44,203 nt of DNA from JADMII01 sp036278595 (GCA_036278595.1 DASUKS010000265.1:1-44203); one strand, 5' to 3'; numbered from the stretch's first letter, positions 10,819-20,013 are shown. Made by a program: numbers and translations. The notes: generated by a model from the letters alone, not told the origin.

Positions 10819-13173
10819 CTAGAACAGGCTTCCCAGCTTCGCTGCGATCGCCACATCCCCACGCACCTTCACTTTCCCGGAGAGCGCGGCGGTCTGCGCC
10901 CGCTGCCGGCCCGCGAGCAGTTCCCGGAGCGTCGCCTCGTTGGTCTCGATGATGCAGTCGGCGTCCTCCGCGCTCTGACCAACCGCGAGGTGCCCGTCGT
11001 CCATCGCCACCCGCCACGATTGCCCCTCGCCGAGGTCGAAGCGCAGCGAGATGTGTCCGGTCCGCCCCGAGACGTGACCGATGCGCTGGTCGAGCCGCTC
11101 GAAGAGCTCGGCCATAGAGCCGGGGGCCTCGGCCGCCGCACCGCCGAGCGCCGCCATGATCGTGTCCGCGGCCGATGCGCCGATCGCCTCGCGCCCCCAG
11201 CGACCCGGGATGTTGGTCAACTCGAGATGCTGGATGTTATCCGGCAGCGTCGGCGCCGACGCCAGCCGCGAGCCCTGCGGCTCGAGCCCGAGGACCGCGC
11301 TCAGAAGCAGGAGGGGCGCGCCCGTTGCCCACGCTTGCGGGCTGCACGCCGTCGGGTACTCGACCGGGTAACGCGTCAACTCGCGTTCGTACCCGGCGAA
11401 TGCCTCCGGAAGCCGGTCATGGAAGTACGTCGCCGCTTCGAAGATGCCCTGCGCGAGGCGGGCCGCCTCCAGCTCAAAGCCATAGCGCCGTAGCCCCATT
11501 GCGATCATCGAGTTGTCATGCGGCCACACGGTGCCCACGTGGTAGCCGATCGGGTTGTAGCCGCCATCTCCGATGGCCATGGTGCGCACGCCCCAGCCCG
11601 AGAAGAGCCGCTCCCCCATCAACTGGTCGGCGACCTGTCGCGCCTTGTCGGAATCGACGATGCCGCTCCAGAGGAGATGGCCGATGTTCGACGTGAGCGC
11701 GTCCACCTTACGCTTCTGCCCATCGAGCGCCAGCGCGAAGTACCCGCGGTCTTCGAGCCAGAAGTCGTGGTTGAAGCGCAGCTTCAGCTCGCCGGCCTGG
11801 CGTTCGAGCTTTTCGGCGAACGCCGGGTCGCGCCAGATGTCCCGGGCGAGACGGGCCGCCCGCATCTTCGCGTCGTATGCGTATCCCTGCAGCTCGCAGG
11901 TCGCGCGCGGCAAGGGCGCCAGCTCGCCGTCCGCGAACAGGATCGAGTTCCACGAGTCCTTCCAGCACTGGTTCTCGAGCCCTGTCTCCTCGTTGCGGCG
12001 CGCGTACTCGATGTATCCGTCCCCGTCGCGATCGCCGAAGTCGTCGATCCACGCGAGGGCCGCGCGGGCATTCGGCTCGAGCTCGCGGACGACGTCCACC
12101 CTGCCGGTCCAACGCTCGTATTCATCCAGCAGGATCAGCCACAGCGTCGTCGAATCCGCCGAACCGAAGTACGGCGAGTGCGGCCGCTCCTCGAACGCCG
12201 TCATCTCGCCGAAGCGCATTTCGTGCAGGATCTTGCCCGGCTCCTCATCGCGGAAGTCATCCGGCTTCGTGCCCTGCAGCGCCGCGAGCGTCCGCAGCGT
12301 CATCTCCGCGAGACCGGGTACGAACGGCAGCGCCTGGTAACTCGTGATCAGGCTGTCGCGCCCGAACGCCGCCATGAACCACGGCAGCCCCGCGGCCGGC
12401 ATCTCCTGCCACTCGGAGCGCGGAAGGTGAAACCGCAACGCCGCGAGGTCGACCAGAGAGCGTTCGTAGATCCGTTCGATCGGCCGCCAGTCCGCCGTGA
12501 GGTGCGGCGCCTCAGCCATCCAGCGCTCGAGGTCTTCGCGCCGTGACTGCGCCTGCGACGTCGCATCGTCGAACGCCCCAAATCCGGGCATGATGGGCCG
12601 CACCTCGATCTCCGCGCTCCATTCGCCGTGCGGCTCGAGCGCCAGCTCGTAGGTCAGTCCGTTCGACGCGATCTCGGCATCAGGCCCGCCGATGATGTGC
12701 GTCTCCCGGACGTATTCGTCCCGCTTGTATCCCAGCACCAACCGGTCGAATTCGACATGGCTGTACTGCTCGCCCTTCTTCTCCAGCGCGTCCTTCACTT
12801 CGAACAGGTCGGCGAAGTCCGCTTCCGCCTGCAGATGGAGCTGCAGCGTCTTCGGCTCGGTCGTATGGTTCATCACCGAGATGCGCTCGCGCATCTCCCG
12901 GCCGATAGTCCGGCGGCGGATCACCGAGAGCGGCGCATCGATGTACGTGCTTCCTGTCGCCGGCGCGAGGAAGAACTGCGCTTCGTTGTACGCGAGGTCA
13001 TCAACCGAGAGTGTCGCCATCGGTTGCCCGTCCGCGGTGAGACTCCAGCGCGAGAGGAACCGCGTGTCGAACGCGAACAACCCATGCGGGTGCGCCGGCG
13101 TGCCGGCGATGTCTCCGCGCTCGTCACTGGTGACGAATGTGTTTCCTTCCAGGATATTGACGGTGCTATTCAT
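10819..13173 (-). CDS. Bacterial-type glycogen debranching enzyme (amylo-alpha-1,6-glucosidase-like) with C-terminal SCP2-like domain
   Basis: 784 aa. Residues 1-200 match the N-terminal beta-sandwich of bacterial debranching enzymes (GDE_N type; it opens with an EGNTFVTSDERGDI segment), followed by a six-hairpin glycosidase domain with segments such as AFGRDSLITSYQALPFVPG, YFGSADSTTLWLILLDEYER, ENQCWKDSWNSI and HVGTVWPHDNSMIA. These enzymes cleave alpha-1,6 branch points or related glucosidic bonds. After about residue 687 a separate ~98-aa segment (SLRFDLGEGQSWRVAMDDG, then KVKVRGDVAIAAKLGSLF) looks like an SCP2 sterol-carrier-like domain, an unexpected fusion. The start is supported by an AGGAG ribosome-binding site 7 nt upstream. 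It is the first gene of the unit with the kinase and K+ channel. Confidence 0.88.
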   Translation of the reverse strand: MNSTVNILEGNTFVTSDERGDIAGTPAHPHGLFAFDTRFLSRWSLTADGQPMATLSVDDLAYNEAQFFLAPATGSTYIDAPLSVIRRRTIGREMRERISVMNHTTEPKTLQLHLQAEADFADLFEVKDALEKKGEQYSHVEFDRLVLGYKRDEYVRETHIIGGPDAEIASNGLTYELALEPHGEWSAEIEVRPIMPGFGAFDDATSQAQSRREDLERWMAEAPHLTADWRPIERIYERSLVDLAALRFHLPRSEWQEMPAAGLPWFMAAFGRDSLITSYQALPFVPGLAEMTLRTLAALQGTKPDDFRDEEPGKILHEMRFGEMTAFEERPHSPYFGSADSTTLWLILLDEYERWTGRVDVVRELEPNARAALAWIDDFGDRDGDGYIEYARRNEETGLENQCWKDSWNSILFADGELAPLPRATCELQGYAYDAKMRAARLARDIWRDPAFAEKLERQAGELKLRFNHDFWLEDRGYFALALDGQKRKVDALTSNIGHLLWSGIVDSDKARQVADQLMGERLFSGWGVRTMAIGDGGYNPIGYHVGTVWPHDNSMIAMGLRRYGFELEAARLAQGIFEAATYFHDRLPEAFAGYERELTRYPVEYPTACSPQAWATGAPLLLLSAVLGLEPQGSRLASAPTLPDNIQHLELTNIPGRWGREAIGASAADTIMAALGGAAAEAPGSMAELFERLDQRIGHVSGRTGHISLRFDLGEGQSWRVAMDDGHLAVGQSAEDADCIIETNEATLRELLAGRQRAQTAALSGKVKVRGDVAIAAKLGSLF

Positions 13174-13220
13174 GCCTGTCTCCTCTTCGTGTGTTCGTTC
13201 TGCCGGTCCTTACGCGAGAG

Positions 13221-13577
13221 TCACAGCGTCCCGCGCGCCGTAAGGTCGGTCGTCGTCTTCGCCAGCTCCGCGCGCTGGCGCTCGTACTCGCTGTCTGACA
13301 GGTCGCCAGAGTTGTGGAGCGATTCCAGTGAGGCCAAAACACCCGGCAGGTACTGGTCCGGCTGCGCGCCCGGCAACGGCATCACGGGCCGCGTTACGAA
13401 GTACGCCAGTGTCCCCAGGACAGGCAGGAAGATGATCGCCAGCAGCCAGATGATCTTCGAGACGTTCCCGAGGTCGCGGCGCACGAACAGGTCGCACAAC
13501 GCGAAACCCCAGATGTAGAGCAGCGGGAACACAACGAGCGTGACAAACAGGAATTCCCAGAACACATCCCAGTTCAT
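13221..13577 (-). CDS. PLDc_N-SHOCT small membrane protein (paralogue A)
   Basis: 118 aa. Two membrane helices (about residues 5-25 and 40-60) with the PLDc_N-like pattern DLFVRRDLGNVSKIIWLL...LGTLAYFVTRP, then a short SHOCT-like helical tail (ASLESLHNSGDLSDSEYERQRAEL, 82-105). It is clearly homologous along its length to the genes at 15168-15497 and 26672-27001, sharing the start M[ND]W-FW, the DLF-R-DL segment, GTL-Y-[TI]-[RK]P and the SHOCT tail. An AAGGAG ribosome-binding site precedes the ATG. SHOCT segments are thought to mediate oligomerisation or membrane regulation; the exact role is unknown. It ends 48 bp upstream of the debranching-enzyme start. Confidence 0.85.
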   Translation of the reverse strand: MNWDVFWEFLFVTLVVFPLLYIWGFALCDLFVRRDLGNVSKIIWLLAIIFLPVLGTLAYFVTRPVMPLPGAQPDQYLPGVLASLESLHNSGDLSDSEYERQRAELAKTTTDLTARGTL

Positions 13578-13617
13578 CGCGGTCTCCTTCGCATCGAGAA
13601 TCGAATACGTACGTCCA

Positions 13618-15045
13618 TCAACCGGCCGCCCCCAGCCACTCGATGCCGCCGATCCATGCGATGGCGGCTACGAAAATGAGCGTGAAGAGCCCCGGAGTGA
13701 GGCCGGGCAGGAACAGCAGTACGAGCCCCGCCAGCACCAGTCCGAGCAGTTGCAGCTCCCGGTCCTCGCGGACGACCCACGTCCGGACGGGGCCGGCATC
13801 GCTCGGTGGCGCCGGGCGATCACGCCAGAACCGCCCGATGCCGGCGCGGAACGACTTCGCCCAATTCGTTTCACTCGAGAGGGCGATCAACGCCGCGATG
13901 AAGAACGCGATCAGCGCGAACGCCGCCGCGTACACGCGGCCGCTCGGCTCCGGCCATGCGAGCACGACCAGCGCTGTCACGAGGACGCCGCCGATGACCA
14001 GCGCCCCGCGTGCAGCCCGCAGCTCCGCGACGGCATCCTCGCCGGGTGCTGACTTCCGCGACGATCGCAGCGCCCGCGCCACATGGGAGTCGCCAGCCAA
14101 TACGGCCAGCCCGGCGATGATCAGACCGCCGACGATCATGCCGAGCGACTGCGCCCGCAGGAGCCAGGTGAATTCATCGAACGCCGCCCGCGCGGCTGTC
14201 TTGTCTCGCGCGAAGGAGACGATCGGGTAGCGCGAGATCGCCAGCGCGACGATCGACACCGCCCCCGCGATCGTCAGGGCGATGCCCGCGCGCCGGATCG
14301 CGCCGCGGCGGTCGACCGCCACCACAACCGAGGCCGCGGCGGCAGCGACGGATGCCGCCAGGAGCGACAGCACGAGCGCCTGCCGGTGTTGCGCAAGCAG
14401 CGAGGCCGCACGCAACCCGCCAGCGTGGTTGATCAGCACGATCTGTCCGGCGTCCGGAGGCAGCGTGACTTGCAAGAGCAGCGCCCCTTGGCCGCGGCTT
14501 TCGAGATCCTGCTGGACGTTCTGCAGCACCTCGCGGAGATCGAGGACGATCCTCGTCCCCTGGATGCGCAGCGCCGTGCCGTCGTCTTCGAGGACGTTCA
14601 CGATGTGCTCGTGGGCGAGCCGCAGCGAGCGGTCGACGAGCGCCTGGAATCGCGGCGACTGTAAGAGCGTCAGCGCCGCGCGTTGCAGGATCGAGCGCTC
14701 GGCCTCGGTCAGCGGCCCGGCGAGCGCCTCGAGCCCCGTCGGCAGCCGCTGCGCCAGGCGAGCCTGCAGGTCGCCCTGCACGATGATCTGGTCGGCGATG
14801 CGTACCGACAGCGCCTGCTGCACCTCCGGCTGCCGCATCGTCGACTCGGCCGTCGAGACGAACTGATCCGTGTCGAACACCGTCCGCGTCACCCACCATG
14901 ACGCGTTCGCGAATACCGCGAGCCATGCGGCCATCAGCAGAAGCACGATGCTCGTGGCGCCCCTCGCGGTGCTGTGCCGTGCTCTACGGAACGCTGGCTG
15001 TGCTTGCCCGTGGGACCGCATGGCCGAGTCTGTGCGTACGCTCAT
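13618..15045 (-). CDS. Large integral membrane protein of unknown function
   Basis: 475 aa from the ATG at 15045 (MSVRTDSAMRSHG); an ATG at 15021 is also possible, and the open frame extends to 15147. One N-terminal helix (VLLLMAAWLAVFANASWWV) is followed by a ~170-aa extracytoplasmic region without strong hydrophobicity (QFVSTAESTMRQPEVQQALSVRIADQ...). Then come about six to seven helices, the last pair close to the C-terminus (LLGLVLAGLVLLFLPG and LFTLIFVAAIAWIGGIEWL). The layout resembles actinobacterial integral membrane proteins that have no assigned function; I do not recognise a named family with confidence. It lies between two PLDc_N-SHOCT paralogues on the same strand, which suggests a functional link. 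Confidence 0.75.
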   Translation of the reverse strand: MSVRTDSAMRSHGQAQPAFRRARHSTARGATSIVLLLMAAWLAVFANASWWVTRTVFDTDQFVSTAESTMRQPEVQQALSVRIADQIIVQGDLQARLAQRLPTGLEALAGPLTEAERSILQRAALTLLQSPRFQALVDRSLRLAHEHIVNVLEDDGTALRIQGTRIVLDLREVLQNVQQDLESRGQGALLLQVTLPPDAGQIVLINHAGGLRAASLLAQHRQALVLSLLAASVAAAAASVVVAVDRRGAIRRAGIALTIAGAVSIVALAISRYPIVSFARDKTAARAAFDEFTWLLRAQSLGMIVGGLIIAGLAVLAGDSHVARALRSSRKSAPGEDAVAELRAARGALVIGGVLVTALVVLAWPEPSGRVYAAAFALIAFFIAALIALSSETNWAKSFRAGIGRFWRDRPAPPSDAGPVRTWVVREDRELQLLGLVLAGLVLLFLPGLTPGLFTLIFVAAIAWIGGIEWLGAAG

Positions 15046-15109
15046 GATTGCCGCCAGCGTCGTTCGTTCGTGATCTGCGTCTGCGGTGCGTCGGTTCTGG
15101 CTGCGCCGC

Positions 15110-15158
15110 GCTGATGGCAAGTGGCGGCGCTGGTGGTGCGCTGCCACTTGCCATCAGC
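15110..15158. repeat. 21-bp intergenic inverted repeat (strong hairpin)
   Basis: Arms 15110-15130 and 15138-15158 pair over 21 bp with a single G-T wobble, around the 7-nt loop TGGTGGT. It starts 10 bp past the stop codon of the minus-strand PLDc_N-SHOCT gene at 15168 and lies upstream of the next minus-strand gene. No T-rich tail follows on either strand, so it does not fit a classical intrinsic terminator; transcript stabilisation, attenuation or a REP-like element are alternatives. Confidence 0.7.
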
Positions 15159-15167
15159 AAGCCGGAG

Positions 15168-15497
15168 TCAGTGGGCCATCAGCAGCCGGCTGCGCTGCAT
15201 CTCGTAGTCCGTATCCGAAAGGTCACCGGAGTCATGCAGCGACTTCAGCTGGCTCAGCGTGTTCGCAACGTGGTCCGGCGCCTGTGACCGCGGCACCACG
15301 ATGGCCGGACGCGTGATGTAGTAGGCCAGCGTCCCAAAGAACGGGAGGATCAGGATGCCAAGCAGCCACATCACTTTTCCAAGCCCGCTCAGGTCGCTGC
15401 GCCAGAACAGGTCCACGATCGCGAATCCCCAGATCATCAGCAGGGGAATGATGATGAACATCACAACGAGAACCGACCAGAAAACATCCCAGTCCAT
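15168..15497 (-). CDS. PLDc_N-SHOCT small membrane protein (paralogue B)
   Basis: 109 aa. Same architecture as the gene at 13221-13577: two N-terminal helices (IPLLMIWGFAIVDLFWRSDL and GKVMWLLGILILPFFGTLAYYITRP) and a C-terminal SHOCT helix (LSQLKSLHDSGDLSDTDYEM). A GGAGGTAGGCA ribosome-binding region directly precedes the ATG. It is closer to paralogue C (26672-27001) than A in its ending (RLLMAH against RLLAAA). A strong hairpin lies just past the stop. Inner-membrane location is expected; function is unknown. Confidence 0.87.
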   Translation of the reverse strand: MDWDVFWSVLVVMFIIIPLLMIWGFAIVDLFWRSDLSGLGKVMWLLGILILPFFGTLAYYITRPAIVVPRSQAPDHVANTLSQLKSLHDSGDLSDTDYEMQRSRLLMAH

Positions 15498-15622
15498 TGC
15501 CTACCTCCGCCACTTCTCCGAGCTGGCCTGCCGATCTATCCAGCTCGCTATCCCGTCTTGACTCGATCGTATGGCCCTCATGAACACGTCCACATCGCAA
15601 GACTTCTCTCCGCGCGCGGCGA

Positions 15623-17359
15623 TTATTTGGTACGAAACCTCCCATGCCTTCGGTCCGACGCCGGCTTCGGGCCCGCATCGCTCGCCGTCTCGGGCGCCGG
15701 CGCCGCCGGCAGACCGAGCGCTGCCAGCAGGCCCAGGACGCCTACCGCGCCGACGCTGATCAGCGCGAACCCCATGGCTTTGTTCCGTGCGTCGCTGTAG
15801 ATCTGCTCCGCGGCGGTCGCGACCGAGGCAGGTTGCCCCTTAAGCGCGCTCTGCACCTGCGTGTCGCTGAGCGCGCTCACCTGGTGTTGGAGCGCCGCAT
15901 CGAATTGCTGCTGCTGCTGCGTCGTAAACGCGCTGCTCGAGTTCACGCGCGACGTCGCGCCGGCGATCAGCGCGGCGACAAGCACCGAGCCCGCGATCGC
16001 GACCCCGAGCGACGAACCGAGGTTCGAGGCGCTCCGCGAGACGCCCGAGAGTTCGCCCTGCTTCTCTTCGGGCACGCTGCTCTGCACCACATTGACCGAG
16101 GCGGTGAGCATGATGCCCACGCCGAAGCCGAGGCACAGCAGTCCCGGCACGAGCCGCCAGTCGCCGTCGCCCGGGTGCACGAGCAGCACGAGGAGCGCGA
16201 TACCGACGATCGCTCCGATGAATCCGGCCCTGATGATCGTCCGCTGCGAGCGCTTGCGCGCTAGGCGCCCCGCGACGGCCGACGACAGAAGCATCCCGCC
16301 GACCATCGGCGTAATCAGAATGCCGGTCTTGATCGCGGAGTACTGCAGGCTGACCTGGAGGTACAGCGCGACCACGAACATACCGCCCTGGATAATGAAC
16401 CACTGCGACGTCTGCGTGATGAGGCCGAGGTTCGAGGTGCGGTTCGCGAACAGCCGAATATGGACCAGCGGCTCCCTTCCGTGCCGCTCGCGTCTCCAGA
16501 TATGAATCGCGAACCACACGAGAAGCAGCAGACCGATTCCGACAAACAGCCATACGGGCGAGACGCTGCCTTCGCCCAGCACCGTCTTGCCGGCGATATC
16601 GAAGTCTTTGCGAGCGGTGATCCAGCCATAGGTGTTCGCCAGCAGGATGCCAACGACGATCACCGCGAGCCCGGCGCCGGAGAGCACGGCGCCGAACAGG
16701 TCCAGCTGCGGCTTGGGGCCGGTTAGCGGGCGTTCGTGGATGCCGCGCCGCGCAGCCCACCAGATGAAGACGACCACCAGCGCCTCCAGTGCGAAGGAGA
16801 CGCGCCAGCTCATCGTCGTCGTGATGGTGCCGCCGATCAGCGGGCCCGCCGCCGCGCCGAGTCCGGCCATGGCGCTCACGACGGCAAACGCCTTCGCGCG
16901 TGACGTCGTGTCATCGAACGCGACAGTGAGCAGGATGTAGACAGGGGGGATGAACAGCGCCGATGCGATCCCCTGCAGGAGCGAGAACCCAACGAACATG
17001 ACGCCAATGCCAGGCGCCACCGCGGCGACGAGGGCACCGATGCCGAACAGCCAGATGCCCGCGACGAAGCAGTTCTTGCGTCCCCAGATGTCGGTCAGCT
17101 TGCTGCCCGTGATCATCAGCGCCGCCATCGTCAAGGTGAAGAAGGAGATCGCCGCCTGCACGCCGGTGACCGTCGAGTCGAGGTCGTTCGCGATCGCGCT
17201 GATCGCCACACCCATCGCCGAGCCGTTGTAGCTCGCGAGCAACTGAGCGAGCGCGAGGGGCAGGAGCAGCGCGCGCATGCTCTCGGCTGCCGTTGCCGGC
17301 GCCGCGGCGGCGGCGTTGGCCCCTGGCTTGCGCCGAAGCGCCGAGATGATGGATGCCAC
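15623..17359 (-). CDS. MFS transporter, DHA2 (14-TM drug:proton antiporter) family
   Basis: 578 aa from a GTG at 17359, preferred over the upstream ATG at 17461 because AGGAGG lies 5 nt before it and the upstream extension is basic and unlike the family. About 14 hydrophobic helices are visible. MFS motif A appears as GSKLTDIWGRKNC, and the family-typical SYNGSAMGVAISAIANDL opens helix 1. The region near residue 180 (GLGAAAGPLIGGTITTTMSWRVSF) fits motif C of antiporters. A ~70-residue soluble loop precedes the last helix, as in EmrB/QacA-type exporters. Substrate is unknown. It is transcribed divergently from the GH15 gene. Confidence 0.9.
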   Translation of the reverse strand: MASIISALRRKPGANAAAAAPATAAESMRALLLPLALAQLLASYNGSAMGVAISAIANDLDSTVTGVQAAISFFTLTMAALMITGSKLTDIWGRKNCFVAGIWLFGIGALVAAVAPGIGVMFVGFSLLQGIASALFIPPVYILLTVAFDDTTSRAKAFAVVSAMAGLGAAAGPLIGGTITTTMSWRVSFALEALVVVFIWWAARRGIHERPLTGPKPQLDLFGAVLSGAGLAVIVVGILLANTYGWITARKDFDIAGKTVLGEGSVSPVWLFVGIGLLLLVWFAIHIWRRERHGREPLVHIRLFANRTSNLGLITQTSQWFIIQGGMFVVALYLQVSLQYSAIKTGILITPMVGGMLLSSAVAGRLARKRSQRTIIRAGFIGAIVGIALLVLLVHPGDGDWRLVPGLLCLGFGVGIMLTASVNVVQSSVPEEKQGELSGVSRSASNLGSSLGVAIAGSVLVAALIAGATSRVNSSSAFTTQQQQQFDAALQHQVSALSDTQVQSALKGQPASVATAAEQIYSDARNKAMGFALISVGAVGVLGLLAALGLPAAPAPETASDAGPKPASDRRHGRFRTK

Positions 17360-17679
17360 GCTGACCTCCTGCGCCTCGATCAGCGGTTTCCGCTCGCTGC
17401 CGGCACGACGTTGATCTTCTGATCGCGCCCGTCGGCGAACCCATACAGAGATCCCCGCCATCTCGTCACGAATTCTGGGGCGCCCCGCCCGCGTGCCCTC
17501 GCGACGTACGAAGAATCACCGCGCACGGTGGCGTAATTTGCGATGTGGCTTCGCGGCCCGGTCGCCAGACTGGGTTCATGGGCGGCCGCCGGTGATCTCC
17601 GGATGTCCTCCTTTCTGCGTGCCGCACATCCGGCGCCGCCCAACTGCTACCCCTGGGATCCCGCGACGAAAGGTGCGAC

Positions 17680-19629
17680 ATGACGACGGTAGCCGAAGCT
17701 GAGATGAACATTCAGGAGCAGGCGGCCGCCGGCAACGGCCCGTTCCCGCAGATCGAGGAATATGCCTTCCTTTCCGACTGCCATACGGGCGCGCTCGTCG
17801 CGCCCGACGGAAGCGTCGACTGGCTCTGCGTGCCGTCGTTCGACTCACCGAGCATCTTCTCGAGCCTGCTCGACCGTCAGGCTGGCCACTTTCGCTTCGG
17901 CCCGTACGGCGTCACGGTGCCGGTCGGCCGCGTCTACGAGCCCGGGACACACACGCTGATCACCGGCTGGCGTACACCCGGCGGCTGGCTCGTCTTGCGT
18001 GAAGCGCTCGTCATCGGTCATCGCGCGGGCGAAGACACGATCACGCATCACACGCGGCCTCCGGCGGACGCCGACGCGGAGCACATGCTCGTCCGCACGG
18101 TCGAGTGCATCGAAGGTTCCGTCGAGGTGGAGGTCGTGTGCGAGCCGGCGTTCGCCTATGGTTCGGTACCCGCGCGATGGGAGCACGCCGGAGATGGTGG
18201 TTGCACGGTCGATGCGTCCGGCGGCGGCCAGAAGGTGCGCCTGACGAGCGACATCGCGCTCGGCATCGAAGGTGACCGCGTGCGGGGACGGCACGTTCTC
18301 CGCAAGGGAGACAAGGCGTTCTGTGCCCTCTCGTGGGCCGACGGCCTCACGACACCCAGCGATCTGGCCGATGCCCAGCGTCGCATCGAGACGACGAGCG
18401 CGTTTTGGCGCACGTGGCTCAGCCGCGCGCGCATCCCTGACCATCGCTGGCTGGTGCCGATCCAGCGCTCAGCCCTCACGATCAAGGGGCTCACGTACAT
18501 GCCGACCGGCGCAACCGTCGCCGCACTCACCACATCGCTGCCGGAGACGCCCGGCGGTGAGCGGAACTGGGACTACCGCTACACCTGGGTGCGCGACTCG
18601 ACGTTCACGCTGCAGGCGCTCCACTTCCTCGGTCTGGATTGGGAGGCGGACGAGTTCATGCAATTCGTCGCCGACCTGGAGCCGGTCGAGGACGGCTCGC
18701 TCCAGATCATGTACGGCATCGATGGCCGGCGCGACCTGACGGAGCGGGTGCTTGACCTGTCCGGCTACGCAGGCGCGCGCCCCGTCCGGATCGGCAACGG
18801 CGCCTTTAATCAGCGCCAGAACGACGTCTACGGCGCCGTGCTCGACTCGATCCTCCTGCACACCCGGCGCAGCCAGCGACTGCCCCGGCGCCTCTGGCCG
18901 ATCGTTCAGACGCAGGCCGAACGGGCGACGGCCGTGTGGCGCGAACCCGACCAGGGCATCTGGGAGGCGCGCGGCGAGCCGAAGCACTACGTGTCATCAA
19001 AGCTCATGTGCTGGGTGGCGCTGGATCGCGGGGCAAAGCTCGCGTCGATCCGAGGCGACAACCAGCTCGCCGCTTCCTGGTCGCGCACGGCAGACGGGAT
19101 CAAGCGGGAGATCCTGGATCGTGGCGTCAGCGAGCGCGGTGTGCTGCGCCAGCACTACGACACCGACGCGCTCGATGCGTCGAACCTGCTCGCCGTGAAC
19201 TTCGGCTTCCTGCCTCCCGACGACGACCGGCTGCGCAACACGGTCCACGCGATCGCCGACGAGCTCACAGAGCGCGGCTTCGTGCTCCGCTACAAGACCG
19301 ACGAGACGGATGACGGGTTATCCGGGAAGGAAGGCACGTTCCTCATCTGCTCGTTCTGGCTCGTCTCGGCGCTCGCCGCGATCGGCGAGCTGAACAGGGC
19401 GCGCGACCTGATGGACCGCCTGCTCAAGGTCGCCTCGCCGCTGGGCCTCTACGCGGAGGAACTCGAAGCGTCCAACGGACATCAGCTCGGCAACTTCCCG
19501 CAGGCCTTCTCGCACCTCGCCCTGCTGCAAGCCGCCGCCCGGATCATTGTCGCCGAGCGGACAGACGAGCTGTTCGGCCCGGCGAGCACTGCCGCGCACG
19601 GTAACGGCCGGGCGGCCGGCGCCACGTAG
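17680..19629 (+). CDS. GH15 glycoside hydrolase (trehalase or glucoamylase type)
   Basis: 649 aa. The N-terminal domain starts with the family signature IEEYAFLSDCHTGALVAPDGSVDWLC, as in GH15 trehalases and glucoamylases with a DUF5911-type sandwich. The catalytic (alpha/alpha)6 barrel shows GGERNWDYRYTWVRDSTFTL, FNQRQNDVYGAVLDS, GIWEARGEPKHYVSSKLMCW (general-acid glutamate region) and GLYAEELEASNGHQLGNFPQ (general-base region). The enzyme hydrolyses trehalose or alpha-glucan non-reducing ends; the sequence does not decide which. The start is supported by GAAAGG 6 nt upstream; an internal ATG at 17704 is possible. With the debranching enzyme it points to storage-glucan or trehalose turnover. 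Confidence 0.92.
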   Translation: MTTVAEAEMNIQEQAAAGNGPFPQIEEYAFLSDCHTGALVAPDGSVDWLCVPSFDSPSIFSSLLDRQAGHFRFGPYGVTVPVGRVYEPGTHTLITGWRTPGGWLVLREALVIGHRAGEDTITHHTRPPADADAEHMLVRTVECIEGSVEVEVVCEPAFAYGSVPARWEHAGDGGCTVDASGGGQKVRLTSDIALGIEGDRVRGRHVLRKGDKAFCALSWADGLTTPSDLADAQRRIETTSAFWRTWLSRARIPDHRWLVPIQRSALTIKGLTYMPTGATVAALTTSLPETPGGERNWDYRYTWVRDSTFTLQALHFLGLDWEADEFMQFVADLEPVEDGSLQIMYGIDGRRDLTERVLDLSGYAGARPVRIGNGAFNQRQNDVYGAVLDSILLHTRRSQRLPRRLWPIVQTQAERATAVWREPDQGIWEARGEPKHYVSSKLMCWVALDRGAKLASIRGDNQLAASWSRTADGIKREILDRGVSERGVLRQHYDTDALDASNLLAVNFGFLPPDDDRLRNTVHAIADELTERGFVLRYKTDETDDGLSGKEGTFLICSFWLVSALAAIGELNRARDLMDRLLKVASPLGLYAEELEASNGHQLGNFPQAFSHLALLQAAARIIVAERTDELFGPASTAAHGNGRAAGAT

Positions 19630-19821
19630 CCGACAGCAGCCGCCGCCCCGTGTTTGCGGGATCAGCGATCGTCCACCGAATGATCTTGGGCGTCGTCCGC
19701 CGCGCACAGATCAGCGTCTGCCCGGTATGGGCGGCGCGAGTTTTATCGATCAGTGCGCCGACGTTAGCATCGACCCGGAGACCGACCAGCGAGGACGCTG
19801 CACCCACGCCAGGAGGCGGCG

Positions 19822-20013
19822 ATGGGGTACGAGGCCGGAGACCCCGTGCGCGTCCGCTTTCCGTTCGACTGCGACGGACGAGAGGTGGTGCGCGAAGGCA
19901 AGGTGCTGCGGGTCATGCCGAACGGCTATCTCCGCATCGTCTTCCATGATGCACGGGATGTTGACGGATGCGTGATCGAGCAGGCGCTCGTCGACCCGAA
20001 GCATCTGACCTGA
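19822..20013 (+). CDS. Small conserved-looking protein (63 aa) of unknown function
   Basis: 63 aa, supported by a strong AGGAGG five nucleotides before the ATG at 19822. The sequence is beta-rich (PVRVRFPFDCDGREVVREGKVL, then GYLRIVFHD), with no membrane segment or signal peptide, and could form a small SH3-like barrel, which is a guess. It lies between the GH15 gene and a convergent LuxR-type regulator whose stop codon is only 10 bp away. No family recognised. Confidence 0.65.
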   Translation: MGYEAGDPVRVRFPFDCDGREVVREGKVLRVMPNGYLRIVFHDARDVDGCVIEQALVDPKHLT

